Below the pieces are notes generated by a model. It was not told the origin of the DNA, did no database searches, and was given only the letters and a program-made list of their open reading frames with translations. A stretch of 64,000 nucleotides of DNA from Rhodocyclus gracilis (lineage in GTDB: Bacteria > Pseudomonadota > Gammaproteobacteria > Burkholderiales > Rhodocyclaceae). A program made the position numbers and the translations under genes. The stretch's first letter is position 1. Every line of letters begins with the position of its first letter. The DNA lies in the NCBI RefSeq assembly GCF_009617575.1, contig NZ_WIXJ01000006.1, positions 118,390 to 182,389 of the forward strand. Reading direction: 5' to 3'. This document shows positions 16,814 through 27,630 of the stretch, one piece after another.

Positions 16814-19800
16814 TTGCCTCCGCACGCCCACGATCCCCCCGCCGCCGGTCTCTGTTGCGTTCCGGCGACTGTCAGCCCCCCGACACCGGAACTCAGCCCC
16901 TCGTCGCTCACGCCAGCCGCTACGGCCGAGGCGGCGTCTGCGTCTGTGGCCTCGCCTACGGCCGCCGCAACGACCCGCAGCATGCCGACCGTCGCCGCTA
17001 CGGGAGAACCGTCCGCCTCTGGAGTCTTGGAAGCCGGGGGATCGCACCGGCTGGTACCGGCTCTGACGCCTCCCCTTCTCCCCCTGCTGGCGCCCGACGC
17101 GCCCACCGCCGAGCAGCTGCTGGCGCTGGCCGCCGCCATTCCCGGCGTCGTCTTCCAGTTCATCGCCCGCCCCGACGGACGCCGACAATATCTCTATATC
17201 AGCCCGGGCATCGAGCTGACACACGAAGTCAGCATGCGCGCCGCCTATGCCGACGCCGAACGGGTATTAGCCTGCATCGTTGAAGAAGACCGTCCCGGCC
17301 ACCGCTCGCTGATGGAATACGCCATCGCCACGCGCAACCGCTGGCGACACGAATACCGCATCCGCACAGCCAGCGGCCGTCTGAAGTGGATACACAGCGA
17401 AGCGCTGCCGCAGTTGCAGGAAGACGGCAGCACGCTCTGGCACGGCGTCTTGAGCGACGTCACCGATCGCCACCGTCTGCTCGACTCGCTGGCCACCAGC
17501 GAAACCTTCAACGCCACCATTCTCAACTCGCTCGCCGAACACATCGCCGTGCTCGACGAGCGCGGCGTCATCGTCGCGGTCAACGAAGCCTGGCGACGTT
17601 TCGGCGCCGAAAATGGCGCGCCGCCAGAGTTCTCGGCGTGGACGGGCCTGAGCTACCAGCGCGTGTGTACGCGCGCCGGCAAGGCGCCCGTCGACGCCAC
17701 GGGCAACCGCGCCTGGCAAGGCATCGAAGCGGTCATCGCCGGCCGGCTGGAGGAGTTTTCGCTCGAATATCCCTGCGATTCGCCGGACACGGCGCGCTGG
17801 TTCGCCATGCGCGTACATCCGTTGGCACCGCCGCGACGTGGCGCCGTCGTCGCCCATCTCGACATCACCCGCCGCAAGCTCGCCGAACAGGCGCTGCGTG
17901 AAAGCCAGCGCAGCCTGCTGCTGGCGCAAAACGCCGGGCGCGTCGGCAACTACAGCATCGATCTGAGTAATGGCCGCTGGCAGGCGTCGGCGATGGTCAT
18001 CGACATCTGCGGCATCGCCCCGGCGGTGGAATACAGCGGCGAAGACTGGATCGGGCTGATCCACCCCGAGCACCGACAACGCGCCGCCGCGCACTACGAC
18101 GAAGTGCTGGCGACCGGCTGTCGTTACTCGCAGGAATACCGGATCGTTCGACCGCTCGACGGCGAAACGCGCTGGATCGCCTGTGAGGGCGAACTCGATC
18201 CGCGCCCCGACGGCAAGGCACGCCTGATCGGCACGATCCACGACATCACCGAGAGCAAGCGCGCGCAGCGCATGCAGCTGCGCGCCATCATCGACGCCGC
18301 CCCGTACGGCATGTTTCTCGTCGGCGAAGATGGCGCTATCCAGCTGCACAACGCGGCGGCGGCGGAGATCTTTGGCTACCCGCTCGGCGAACTGCAGGGG
18401 CTGCCCATCGACCGTCTGGCGCCGGCCAACCAGCGCGACGCGCATGCCCGCTACATCCGCCACTACTGGCAGGATGCCGCGCTGCCGCGCAGCAGCCTGA
18501 ACCGCGAGCTGACGGCACGCCATCGCGACGGGCATGAGTTCCCGGTGGAAGTCAGCCTCAGCCCGATGTGGCTCGACGGCCAGAAAGTGCTGATCGCCGC
18601 CGTCAACGACATCAGCGCCCGCAAGAACGACGAACTGCGCCTCAAGCACAGCGAAGAGCGCCTCGAAATGGCCACGCGCGCCGGTGGCATCGGCATCTGG
18701 GACTGGCTGCTCGACAGCGACACGCTGCTCTGGAACGAGACGATGTTCGCCCTCTACGGCCTGCGTCCCGACGAGTTTGGCGGCACCTCGGACGACTGGC
18801 TGCGCTGCGTGCACCCGGACGACCGCGAACGCGTCCACGCCAGCGATCTGCGCGCCCTGCGCGACACGCACGAGCACGACTGCGAATTCCGCATCGTCTG
18901 GCCGAACGGCAGCGTGCGCCATATCAAATCGGTCGGCAAAGTGCTGCGCGACGAAGGCGGCCACCCACGCCGCATGCTCGGTACCTGCTGGGACATCACC
19001 GCGCAGAAGCACGTCTCCAACCAGCTGCAACTGGCGGCCACCGTGTTTTCGGCGATTCGCGAGGGCATCCTCGTCGCCGACGAAAACAACCGCATCGTTG
19101 CCGTCAACCCGGCCTTCACCCGACTCACCGGCTACACCGCCGAAGAAGCGCTCGGCGAGACGACGCGCCTGCTCAAATCCGGCCGCCACGACACGCCCTT
19201 CTACCGCGACATGTGGCAGACCCTTAAGACGCACGGCCATTGGGAAGGCGAAATCTGGAACCGCCGCAAGGGCGGCGAGATATACCCGGAATGGCTGATG
19301 ATCAGCGCCGTGCACGATGAAACCGGCACCCTGCGCTCGCACGTCGCCATGTTCTCGGACATCACCGAGCAAAAACGCGCCGAGCAGGCGATCTGGCAAG
19401 AAGCCAACTTCGACGCGCTGACCGGCCTGCCCAACCGCCGCATGCTGCGCGACCGCCTCGAACAGGAGCTGAAAAAGGCGCACCGCACCCGCCTGCCGCT
19501 GGCACTACTCTTCCTCGACCTCGATCACTTCAAGGAGGTCAACGACACGCTCGGGCACGGCATGGGCGATCTGCTGCTCAAGGAAGCGGCGCAGCGTCTG
19601 TGCCAGTGCGTGCGCGAAGCCGACACGGTCGCCCGCTTCGGCGGCGACGAATTCACCATCGTTCTCGGCGAACTCGAAGATCGCAGCAGCATCGACCGCA
19701 TCGCGCAGGAAATCCTGCGCCGCCTGGCCGCGCCTTTCCGCCTGCCGGACGAAACGGCCTACGTCTCGGCGAGTATCGGCGTCACCCTCTTTCCGGACGA

Positions 19801-20683
19801 CGCCCGCGACATCGACGCCCTGCTGAAAAACGCCGACCAGGCGATGTACGCCGCCAAACGTCAGGGGCGGAACCGCTACAGCTACTTCACGCCGGCGATG
19901 CAGGAGCTCGCGCAAAAGCGCATGCACCTGACCCGCGATCTGCGTAGCGCGCTCGCCAACAACGAATTCCGCGTTTACTACCAACCCATCGTCACGCTGG
20001 CGGACGGCCGCATCCACAAGGCAGAAGCGCTGATTCGCTGGCAGCACCCGCAACGCGGTCTGGTCAGCCCGGCAGAGTTCATCCCCCTCGCCGAAGAAAC
20101 CGGACTGATCAACGACATTGGCGACTGGGTGTTTCGCACCGCCGCCACGCAGGTCGCCCGCTGGCGGAAACACTACTGCCCCGATTTACAGATCAGCGTC
20201 AACAAGTCGCCGGTCCAGTTCCGCAACAAGGACGACGACCTCGCGCCCTGGTTCGACTGGCTGAAAGGGCTCGGTCTACCGGGGCAGAGCATGGTGATCG
20301 AAATCACCGAAGGCCTGCTCATGGAGGCCAGCCCGCTCGTCCGCGAGAAGCTGCTCGCGCTGCGCGACGCCGGCATCCAGGTCTCGCTCGATGATTTCGG
20401 CACCGGCTATTCGTCGCTGTCCTACCTGAAGAAATTCGACATCGACTACCTGAAGATCGACCAGTCCTTTGTCCGTAACCTGGCGCCCGACTCCGACGAT
20501 CTGGCGCTCTGTCAGGCGATCATCGTCATGGCACACAAACTCGGCATCCACGTCATCGCCGAAGGCGTCGAAACCGAGGCGCAACGCGCCCTGCTGGGCA
20601 GCGCCGGCTGCGACTTCGGGCAAGGCTACCTGTTCGCGGAGCCGCTACCGCCCGAAGACTTCGAACGCCGACTGGCGGGCTGA
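16814..20683 (+). CDS. Multi-PAS diguanylate cyclase / c-di-GMP phosphodiesterase
   Basis: Cytoplasmic c-di-GMP signalling protein with no clear membrane helix. About six PAS-like modules in series cover residues 105-860 (clearest at about 485-600, RAIIDAAPYGMFLVGEDG, and 745-860, ATVFSAIREGILVADENN). The GGDEF domain follows (RFGGDEF near residue 943) with an intact inhibitory RxxD site (READ) five residues before it, and then an EAL domain (KAEALIRW near 1070, DDFGTGYSSL, LKIDQSFV). All catalytic motifs are present, so both making and breaking c-di-GMP are possible. The start is uncertain: TTG at 16814 opens the frame, but the first 90 residues are low-complexity Pro/Ala/Ser and ATG 16982 is plausible. 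A terminator lies 160 bases downstream. Confidence 0.88.
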   Translation: MPPHAHDPPAAGLCCVPATVSPPTPELSPSSLTPAATAEAASASVASPTAAATTRSMPTVAATGEPSASGVLEAGGSHRLVPALTPPLLPLLAPDAPTAEQLLALAAAIPGVVFQFIARPDGRRQYLYISPGIELTHEVSMRAAYADAERVLACIVEEDRPGHRSLMEYAIATRNRWRHEYRIRTASGRLKWIHSEALPQLQEDGSTLWHGVLSDVTDRHRLLDSLATSETFNATILNSLAEHIAVLDERGVIVAVNEAWRRFGAENGAPPEFSAWTGLSYQRVCTRAGKAPVDATGNRAWQGIEAVIAGRLEEFSLEYPCDSPDTARWFAMRVHPLAPPRRGAVVAHLDITRRKLAEQALRESQRSLLLAQNAGRVGNYSIDLSNGRWQASAMVIDICGIAPAVEYSGEDWIGLIHPEHRQRAAAHYDEVLATGCRYSQEYRIVRPLDGETRWIACEGELDPRPDGKARLIGTIHDITESKRAQRMQLRAIIDAAPYGMFLVGEDGAIQLHNAAAAEIFGYPLGELQGLPIDRLAPANQRDAHARYIRHYWQDAALPRSSLNRELTARHRDGHEFPVEVSLSPMWLDGQKVLIAAVNDISARKNDELRLKHSEERLEMATRAGGIGIWDWLLDSDTLLWNETMFALYGLRPDEFGGTSDDWLRCVHPDDRERVHASDLRALRDTHEHDCEFRIVWPNGSVRHIKSVGKVLRDEGGHPRRMLGTCWDITAQKHVSNQLQLAATVFSAIREGILVADENNRIVAVNPAFTRLTGYTAEEALGETTRLLKSGRHDTPFYRDMWQTLKTHGHWEGEIWNRRKGGEIYPEWLMISAVHDETGTLRSHVAMFSDITEQKRAEQAIWQEANFDALTGLPNRRMLRDRLEQELKKAHRTRLPLALLFLDLDHFKEVNDTLGHGMGDLLLKEAAQRLCQCVREADTVARFGGDEFTIVLGELEDRSSIDRIAQEILRRLAAPFRLPDETAYVSASIGVTLFPDDARDIDALLKNADQAMYAAKRQGRNRYSYFTPAMQELAQKRMHLTRDLRSALANNEFRVYYQPIVTLADGRIHKAEALIRWQHPQRGLVSPAEFIPLAEETGLINDIGDWVFRTAATQVARWRKHYCPDLQISVNKSPVQFRNKDDDLAPWFDWLKGLGLPGQSMVIEITEGLLMEASPLVREKLLALRDAGIQVSLDDFGTGYSSLSYLKKFDIDYLKIDQSFVRNLAPDSDDLALCQAIIVMAHKLGIHVIAEGVETEAQRALLGSAGCDFGQGYLFAEPLPPEDFERRLAG

Positions 20684-20840
20684 AGCGCCCTCACCTGGCG
20701 CGCGCACCAGGCGGGCAGTGGCCGGCAAAGCGAATGGCGTGACCGAGGCCCCGGCTCGCGTGCCACACGATGTGCTGCCTGACGCGACGACCGAGCGTCT
20801 CGGCCAGCCAGGCCCCGGCGTTGATACCCCCAGACGCAAA

Positions 20841-20863
20841 AATCCCGGCACGAGGCCGGGATT
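20841..20863. terminator. Bidirectional terminator between the GGDEF/EAL gene and rhlE
   Basis: AATCCCGGC (20841-20849) pairs perfectly with GCCGGGATT (20855-20863) over the loop ACGAG. The AAAAA run before it and the TTT after it serve both directions. It lies between two convergent genes. Confidence 0.8.
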
Positions 20864-20920
20864 TCATCAAACCGCGTCGGTAACGCCCGTGGCCTAGACC
20901 GACGGGCGTTCATCGAGCGC

Positions 20921-22330
<1,410 letters not shown>

Positions 22331-22661
22331 CAGTCTCTTTCGTGGGTAAGGCGCGCTGCAACCGGAGAAATTCCAGTGCCGGCGCGAAAATGCGCAACGC
22401 CAACCAACGAAATGACCGAGGGAATCTCGGGGGGATTTCGGCACAACAGCTTTGTGCCGGATCGGCAGTCGATGAATCGACGCCAGGAGGCAGGAGGGCT
22501 TGGCGGCCAGGTTCGCGATGCTTGTCCTGTGTGTCGCGGCGAATCCGCAAGCGTGCAGGACTGCGCAGTATAGCGGAAACCTCGTACTAACGCTAACTTA
22601 TTGCCAGATGCGCTTGCGCGAGGCGCCTTGCGCGCGTCGCGCCCGCCTAACGCGTCGGCGC
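22331..22661. other. Non-coding leader of rhlE and gap to ubiC
   Basis: No gene is seen in these 331 bases. On the minus strand a TATACT -10-like hexamer lies at 22567-22572 with a poor TTAGCG -35, which would give rhlE a 5' leader of about 230 bases. Long leaders are common for cold-regulated RNA helicase genes. No strong terminator is seen for ubiC. Confidence 0.4.
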
Positions 22662-23333
22662 CTATGTCTGGGCGACAGCGGCAACGACAGGGGCGGTCGA
22701 GTCGGTCGCAAGATCGGCCGCAGGATCGATCGCGACATCGGCGGCAATATCGCTCGCCATATCCGCCGCGAATATCTCCGTGACCAGCACGCTCTGAGCG
22801 CCGAAACAAAACTTCGAGCGCCGCCCCCAGAGCACCGGCGACGACCCGCCGAGCACGGCACAGGCGGGAGCATATAAAGGGTGCCTGCCATCGATGCGGC
22901 ACACATGCAGTCGCCCACGTTCGAAGCCCGGATGCGCAAACAGCAGCGAGCCGAGCGAACGTTCCCCCAGACGCGCCAGCCAGCGCGTCAGCGGCCCACG
23001 TGGCTGTGTCGCCAGCACGGTATGCGCGAACACGCGCGGCCGCCCGTCGCACAGAAGCGTCACGTCGCGCACCCACACCTGCGCCCGCGGATCAAGGTGC
23101 AAGCTCGCCGCCTCATCCGGCGTCGGCCGTGCCTTCAACTGCCGCAAGAGCTGCAAGGAGAAGTGCCCGCAAGAGCGCAGCCGCGCAGTCAGCGAGCCCC
23201 GGTCAAACAACCAGGAGCGAGGGGCTGGCACGTCCGGATGACGCGCCAGCGCCACCTGCCAACGCCGGGTGAGGCGACCACTCACGCAACGCCCCGAGAA
23301 CGCAACCGCGCGACGACTTAAACGACCACTCAC
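22662..23333 (-). CDS. ubiC: Chorismate--pyruvate lyase UbiC
   Basis: Converts chorismate to 4-hydroxybenzoate and pyruvate, the first committed step of ubiquinone synthesis. The family core is visible: VWVRDVTLLCDG, VFAHTVLATQP, LGERSLGSLLFAHP near residue 130, and LWGRRSKFCFGAQSVLVTEIF near the usual C-terminus. About 38 residues rich in Ala and Asp then follow, making it 223 residues against about 165-190 in known homologues. The gene's 3' end is a degenerate repeat of about 12 bases that explains this tail. Upstream by 8 bases is a DUF192 gene on the same strand. Confidence 0.9.
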   Translation of the reverse strand: MSGRLSRRAVAFSGRCVSGRLTRRWQVALARHPDVPAPRSWLFDRGSLTARLRSCGHFSLQLLRQLKARPTPDEAASLHLDPRAQVWVRDVTLLCDGRPRVFAHTVLATQPRGPLTRWLARLGERSLGSLLFAHPGFERGRLHVCRIDGRHPLYAPACAVLGGSSPVLWGRRSKFCFGAQSVLVTEIFAADMASDIAADVAIDPAADLATDSTAPVVAAVAQT

Positions 23334-23341
23334 ACGACTCC

Positions 23342-23806
23342 TTACTGCGGCGCCGGCGAGCGCTCGACACCAACGATACGCATGCCCCGGCCAAGACTGC
23401 GGCTGGCGAACCAGCCCAGATTCATCTCCAGCGCAAAACGGGCAGGCTGCGCGGCGCAGTGGTTGTTCTCCGTCTGCGGCTGCATGTCCTCGATATTGAT
23501 GATGCGGCCCTCCTCATCGAGGAAGGCGACCGACAGCGGCAGCAGGGTATTACGCATCCACATGCAATGGCGCGCCCGCTGCGGAAAGACGAACAGCATG
23601 CCCTGCTGCGTCGCCAGCGTCCGCCGGTACATCAGGCCCTGCATGCGCGTTGCCTGATCGGACGCCACCTCCGCCTCGATGCGGTGAATACCGGCCGACA
23701 ATTCGATCTGCGGAAATTCCGCCGCCTGCGCCGAGGCGAGGCCGAAGGCCAGCGCGACCAGAGAAACAACTCCGCCCAAGCGATGCCAGAAAATCACGGT
23801 GCGCAT
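23342..23806 (-). CDS. DUF192 family exported protein
   Basis: Small secreted or periplasmic protein of unknown function (UPF0127/DUF192). A signal peptide is visible (residues 1-29, ending AQAAE), followed by the domain with RMQGLMYRRTLATQQGMLFVF, the hallmark CMWMRNTLLPLSVAFLDEEGRI and IEDMQPQ. Length 154 residues fits the family. It lies between the small exported protein gene (12 bases upstream) and ubiC on the same strand, probably one transcript. Confidence 0.9.
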   Translation of the reverse strand: MRTVIFWHRLGGVVSLVALAFGLASAQAAEFPQIELSAGIHRIEAEVASDQATRMQGLMYRRTLATQQGMLFVFPQRARHCMWMRNTLLPLSVAFLDEEGRIINIEDMQPQTENNHCAAQPARFALEMNLGWFASRSLGRGMRIVGVERSPAPQ

Positions 23807-23818
23807 GCGTAACCTCGT

Positions 23819-24211
23819 TCAGTGGCGGGGCGCTGGTTTGTGGCGACGATTGGCATGCGCGCCGTGGCGGCGCGAGGCCGGCAGTGAGGCAGCGTTATGC
23901 GCCTTGCCCGGCTTATGCACCGACAGAGGCGCGCGCGACGCGGCGTTCGGGTGCGCCGCCGGGTGATGCGGCGCTGCTGTCGAGCTTGCAGATGTCGCCG
24001 GTTTTGCGGAAGCAGAGCGCACCGCCGGAGCGGGAGCCGTGGGCGTGACCGGCTTCGTCGGCTTTACAGCGACGGGCGCGGCGTGGGCTCGCGGAGCCAC
24101 AGTCTGCGGCGCCATGACGACCGTTCCATCGGCATCTTCCGCCGTCTTGGGGACGGCATGCGCCGCCAGCGTCGCCACCATCAGCAGCAGAGCCAGAGAA
24201 AATCGTTTCAT
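23819..24211 (-). CDS. Small exported Ala/Pro/His-rich protein, function unknown
   Basis: A 130-residue product with a clear signal peptide ([19 protein letters not shown]) and a mature part of low complexity: Ala, Pro, Thr and Ser first, then a basic His/Arg/Lys-rich end (residues 115-130). No known domain is recognised. Its start overlaps the stop of the upstream pseudouridine synthase gene (ATGA), which supports it as a real coupled gene. The basic tail might bind nucleic acid, cell wall polymers or metal; this is a guess. Confidence 0.6.
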   Translation of the reverse strand: MKRFSLALLLMVATLAAHAVPKTAEDADGTVVMAPQTVAPRAHAAPVAVKPTKPVTPTAPAPAVRSASAKPATSASSTAAPHHPAAHPNAASRAPLSVHKPGKAHNAASLPASRRHGAHANRRHKPAPRH

Positions 24212-24825
24212 CGATGTTTCCTCGAAGAAGAAGGAGCCCGCGGACGTGGCCGCGAGGGCGCTGCCAGCGGCGGCAGCGCAAGGAACTCAGGCGAGACTCG
24301 CCGCCATTCACCGGGCGCCAGCGACTCGGTGGTCGCGGGGCCGATAGCATAGCGAAACAGGCGCAAGGTGGGAAACCCGACATGCGCCGTCATCCGCCGC
24401 ACCTGCCGGTTGCGCCCCTCGGCGATCTGAATCTCCAGCCACGACGTCGGCTTGTCGCGGCGAAAGCGGATGGGCGGCTCGCGCGGCGGCAAGTCCGGCG
24501 CGTCGATCCGCCGCACCTGCGCCGGCCGTGTCGTGAAGTCGGCATAGCGCACGCCCGCGCGCAAGGCCGCCAGGGCGTCGTCCGTCGGGATGCCTTCGAC
24601 CTGCACCCAGTAAGTCTTCACCAACTTGAAGCGCGGATCGGCGATCCGCGCCTGCCATACACCGTCGTCCGTCAGCAGGAGCAGGCCCTCACTGTCGGCA
24701 TCGAGACGCCCCGCCGCATAGACGCCAGGCACGTCGATATACGCCGCCAGCCCACGCCAGCGCCCCTCGTCGGTGAATTGACTGAGGACGCCGTAGGGCT
24801 TGTTGAATAAGAGGATTTGCGACAC
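24208..24825 (-). CDS. rluE: RNA pseudouridine synthase, RluE/RsuA family
   Basis: Isomerises a uridine in ribosomal RNA; RluE acts on 23S rRNA. The 205-residue protein lacks the S4 domain of RsuA and opens directly with the catalytic domain: [13 protein letters not shown] at residue 4, the catalytic Asp motif [17 protein letters not shown] near 39, then KTYWVQVEG and [15 protein letters not shown]. Length and lack of S4 point to RluE. The GTG at 24825 is chosen because it begins the conserved [11 protein letters not shown]; the frame extends further upstream but that part is not family-like. Coupled to the next gene by an ATGA overlap. Confidence 0.88.
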   Translation of the reverse strand: MSQILLFNKPYGVLSQFTDEGRWRGLAAYIDVPGVYAAGRLDADSEGLLLLTDDGVWQARIADPRFKLVKTYWVQVEGIPTDDALAALRAGVRYADFTTRPAQVRRIDAPDLPPREPPIRFRRDKPTSWLEIQIAEGRNRQVRRMTAHVGFPTLRLFRYAIGPATTESLAPGEWRRVSPEFLALPPLAAPSRPRPRAPSSSRKHR

Positions 24826-25068
24826 GTCAGTCCGAAGTCCGTCCGAGAATTCACACGACACAAGAAACCCGCGATTGGCCGGGCGCTCGCCCGATCCGTA
24901 CGGCGCGACACATGAGGCGTACGCAGCATCGCCAAGGCGGGCGCCCCGCAAAACGCGATGCGACGCCAGCGCCCACTTACCTCAAACCGACCCGCCACTG
25001 GAATGGCGGGCAAGAATGCTCACGCCGGCGCGCATTGTAGCGGCCCGCCAACGCGCGCAGTGAAGACG

Positions 25069-25074
25069 GGTATA
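25069..25074 (+). promoter_or_regulatory. Possible -10 element upstream of the cyanophycin cluster
   Basis: TATACT stands alone in a GC-rich stretch about 140 bases before the ABC transporter start. No convincing -35 box is seen at the proper distance, so an activator may be required, or the match is by chance. Confidence 0.3.
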
Positions 25075-25209
25075 CTTGCGCGCTTCGCGGTCAGCCTCCG
25101 TCAGACTCGTGCGTTAGCTGACGCACACCCTGCCGGACGCTCTCCGCCGGCAACTTCACGGCGAGCACAGATGAGGCAGAACACCGCCGCATCGCACCCA
25201 AGCTTCCTC

Positions 25210-27606
25210 ATGACAAACACCCCGCCCCCCTCCTCCGGCGCCGCACCGACCGACGCGACGACCTCACACCCCGGCGCACTCGCCGCACTCGCCGCCGCCG
25301 AAGTCCCCGCGACACACCCCGACCGCTGGGCCGGTGAACTGGCGGCACTGAACACCCGCCTGCGCGATGGCGAAACGATCTTTGGCTGGCTGGAAATCGA
25401 CTTGAGCCCCGCCTTGCGTTTCGTTCCCGGCCTTATCGTCCTCACCGACCGGCGCCTGCTGGCGCGCGGTGCCGACGATACCGGCCCGACCAATGCAGAC
25501 GGCTGGAGCGAGTGGCCGCTCACAGCCGACCTCTCGCTCGTGCGCCACGATCATGCCGGCGTCGGCGCGCTGACGCTCTACGGTGCCTCCGGCATGCTGA
25601 CCCGCTGGCGCTACACGTTGGTGTGCGATCTGGCCGCCGGGCGCCTGATCGAGCAATTCGACCGCCGCCGCACGGCATTGGCAAGCGGACGCCAACCGGC
25701 TCCGCAGGAGCAATCGCTCTGTCCGCTCTGCGACACCGTCCTGCAACCGGGACAGGACGAGTGCCCCAACTGTAACCGCGAGATTCACGCACCGCCCTCG
25801 ACGTGGACGCTGTTCCGTCTCTGGCGCTTCGCCCATCCGTATCGCGGCCGCCTGCTGATGGGCTTCCTGCTCATGCTGGCGTCGACGGCGGCGACGCTGG
25901 TGCCGCCGTACCTGACCATGCCGCTGATGGACGAGGTGCTGATCCCGTTCCAGAACGGCGCGCCGATCGACACGCACAAGGTTTATCTGCTGCTCGGTGG
26001 TCTCTTTGCCGCCGCGCTGGTTGCCTGGTCGCTCGGCTGGGCAAAGACCTACATCCTCGCGCTGGTCAGCGAACGCATCGGCGCCGACCTGCGCACGACC
26101 ACCTATCAGCACCTGCAGACGCTCTCGCTCGAGTACTTCGGCGGCAAGCGCACCGGCGACCTGATCACGCGCATCGGCTCCGAGTCGGACCGCATCTGCG
26201 TCTTCCTCTCGCTGCACCTCTTGGACTTCGCCACCGACGTGCTGATGATCGCCATGACAGCGGCCATCCTCATCTCGATCAACCCGTGGCTGGCACTGGT
26301 GACGCTGGCGCCGCTGCCGTTCATCGCCTGGCTGATCCACGTCGTCCGCGACAAACTGCGCTACGGCTTCGAGCAGATCGACCGCGTCTGGGCGGAAGTG
26401 ACGAGCGTACTCGCCGACACCATTCCCGGCATCCGCGTGGTCAAGGCTTTCGCGCAGGAGAAGCGCGAGGTCGAGCGCTTCCGCGACGCCAATGCGCGCA
26501 ATCTCGCGGTCAATGACCGGGTAAACAAGATCTGGTCGCTATTCACGCCGACCGTCACGCTGATGACCGAAATCGGCCTGCTCATCGTCTGGGCCTTCGG
26601 CATCTGGCAGGTGTCGCAGAACTCGATCACCGTCGGTGTGCTCTCGGCCTTCCTCGCCTACATCGGCCGCTTCTACACGCGGCTCGACTCGATGAGCCGC
26701 ATCGTCTCGGTGACGCAGAAAGCCGCTGCCGGCGCCAAGCGCATCTTCGACGTGCTCGACCATGTGTCGAGCGTGCCGGAAACGACCAATCCGGTACCGC
26801 TGCCGCAGCCCTTCGCCGGCAACATCTCGGTGCGCAAGGTCGGCTTCCGCTATGGCAACCGCACCGTGCTGCGCGACGTCGATCTCGACATCCACGCCGG
26901 CGAGATGATCGGTCTCGTTGGCCACTCGGGTTCGGGCAAGAGCACGCTGGTGAACCTGATCTGCCGCTTCTACGACGTTTCCGAAGGCTCGATCCGCATC
27001 GACGGCGTCGACCTCAGGTCGCTGTCGGTCGCCGACTACCGGCGCAACATCGGACTGGTGCTGCAGGAACCCTTCCTCTTCTTCGGCACCATTGCCGACA
27101 ACATCGCCTACGGCAAACCCGACGCCAGCCGCGCCGAAATCATCGCCGCCGCACGCGCCGCGCATGCGCACGAGTTCATCCTGCGCCTGCCGCACGGCTA
27201 CGACTCGCTGGTCGGCGAACGCGGCCAGGCGCTCTCCGGTGGCGAACGCCAGCGCATCTCGATCGCGCGCGCGCTGCTGATCAACCCGCGCATCCTGATC
27301 CTCGACGAAGCCACCTCGTCGGTCGATACCGAAACCGAACTGGAAATCCAGGGCGCGCTGGAAAACCTGATCCGCGGCCGCACCACGATCGCCATCGCGC
27401 ACCGCCTGTCGACGCTGCGCCGCGCCGACCGGCTGGTCGTCCTCGACCGCGGCCGCATCGTCGAGGAAGGCCCGCACGACGATCTGATCGCCCGCGAGGG
27501 CGCCTACTTCCGCCTCTACGAAGCGCAAACCAAGCAACTCGAAGAACAGATCGCCGAAGCCGGCTGGACCATTACCACCGAGCGCACACCGGCGGCCCCC
27601 CGCTAA
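25210..27606 (+). CDS. Cyanophycin-metabolism-associated ABC exporter (fused membrane and ATPase domains)
   Basis: Half-transporter of the ABC exporter class. Residues 1-165 form a soluble domain of unknown fold; a zinc-ribbon-like CPLC-x10-CPNC cluster follows (Cys171, 174, 185, 188); six membrane segments run from about 200 to 500; the ATPase covers about 530-770 with GHSGSGKST near 571, LSGGERQR near 675, LILDEATSSVD near 695 and the His switch in AIAHRLS. It should work as a homodimer. The gene is followed by a DUF1854 gene and two cyanophycin synthetases, an arrangement that recurs in proteobacteria; its cargo is unknown. The start is uncertain: ATG 25210 is used, ATG 25171 is also in frame, and neither has a strong ribosome site. 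Confidence 0.88.
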   Translation: MTNTPPPSSGAAPTDATTSHPGALAALAAAEVPATHPDRWAGELAALNTRLRDGETIFGWLEIDLSPALRFVPGLIVLTDRRLLARGADDTGPTNADGWSEWPLTADLSLVRHDHAGVGALTLYGASGMLTRWRYTLVCDLAAGRLIEQFDRRRTALASGRQPAPQEQSLCPLCDTVLQPGQDECPNCNREIHAPPSTWTLFRLWRFAHPYRGRLLMGFLLMLASTAATLVPPYLTMPLMDEVLIPFQNGAPIDTHKVYLLLGGLFAAALVAWSLGWAKTYILALVSERIGADLRTTTYQHLQTLSLEYFGGKRTGDLITRIGSESDRICVFLSLHLLDFATDVLMIAMTAAILISINPWLALVTLAPLPFIAWLIHVVRDKLRYGFEQIDRVWAEVTSVLADTIPGIRVVKAFAQEKREVERFRDANARNLAVNDRVNKIWSLFTPTVTLMTEIGLLIVWAFGIWQVSQNSITVGVLSAFLAYIGRFYTRLDSMSRIVSVTQKAAAGAKRIFDVLDHVSSVPETTNPVPLPQPFAGNISVRKVGFRYGNRTVLRDVDLDIHAGEMIGLVGHSGSGKSTLVNLICRFYDVSEGSIRIDGVDLRSLSVADYRRNIGLVLQEPFLFFGTIADNIAYGKPDASRAEIIAAARAAHAHEFILRLPHGYDSLVGERGQALSGGERQRISIARALLINPRILILDEATSSVDTETELEIQGALENLIRGRTTIAIAHRLSTLRRADRLVVLDRGRIVEEGPHDDLIAREGAYFRLYEAQTKQLEEQIAEAGWTITTERTPAAPR

Positions 27607-27630
27607 GACCGCCCGCCCAAGGAACTCGCC

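Noticed and set aside
17267..19483. A 738-codon minus-strand frame opposite the GGDEF/EAL gene.
   Set aside because: Same type of antisense shadow; the plus strand has continuous PAS, GGDEF and EAL motifs.
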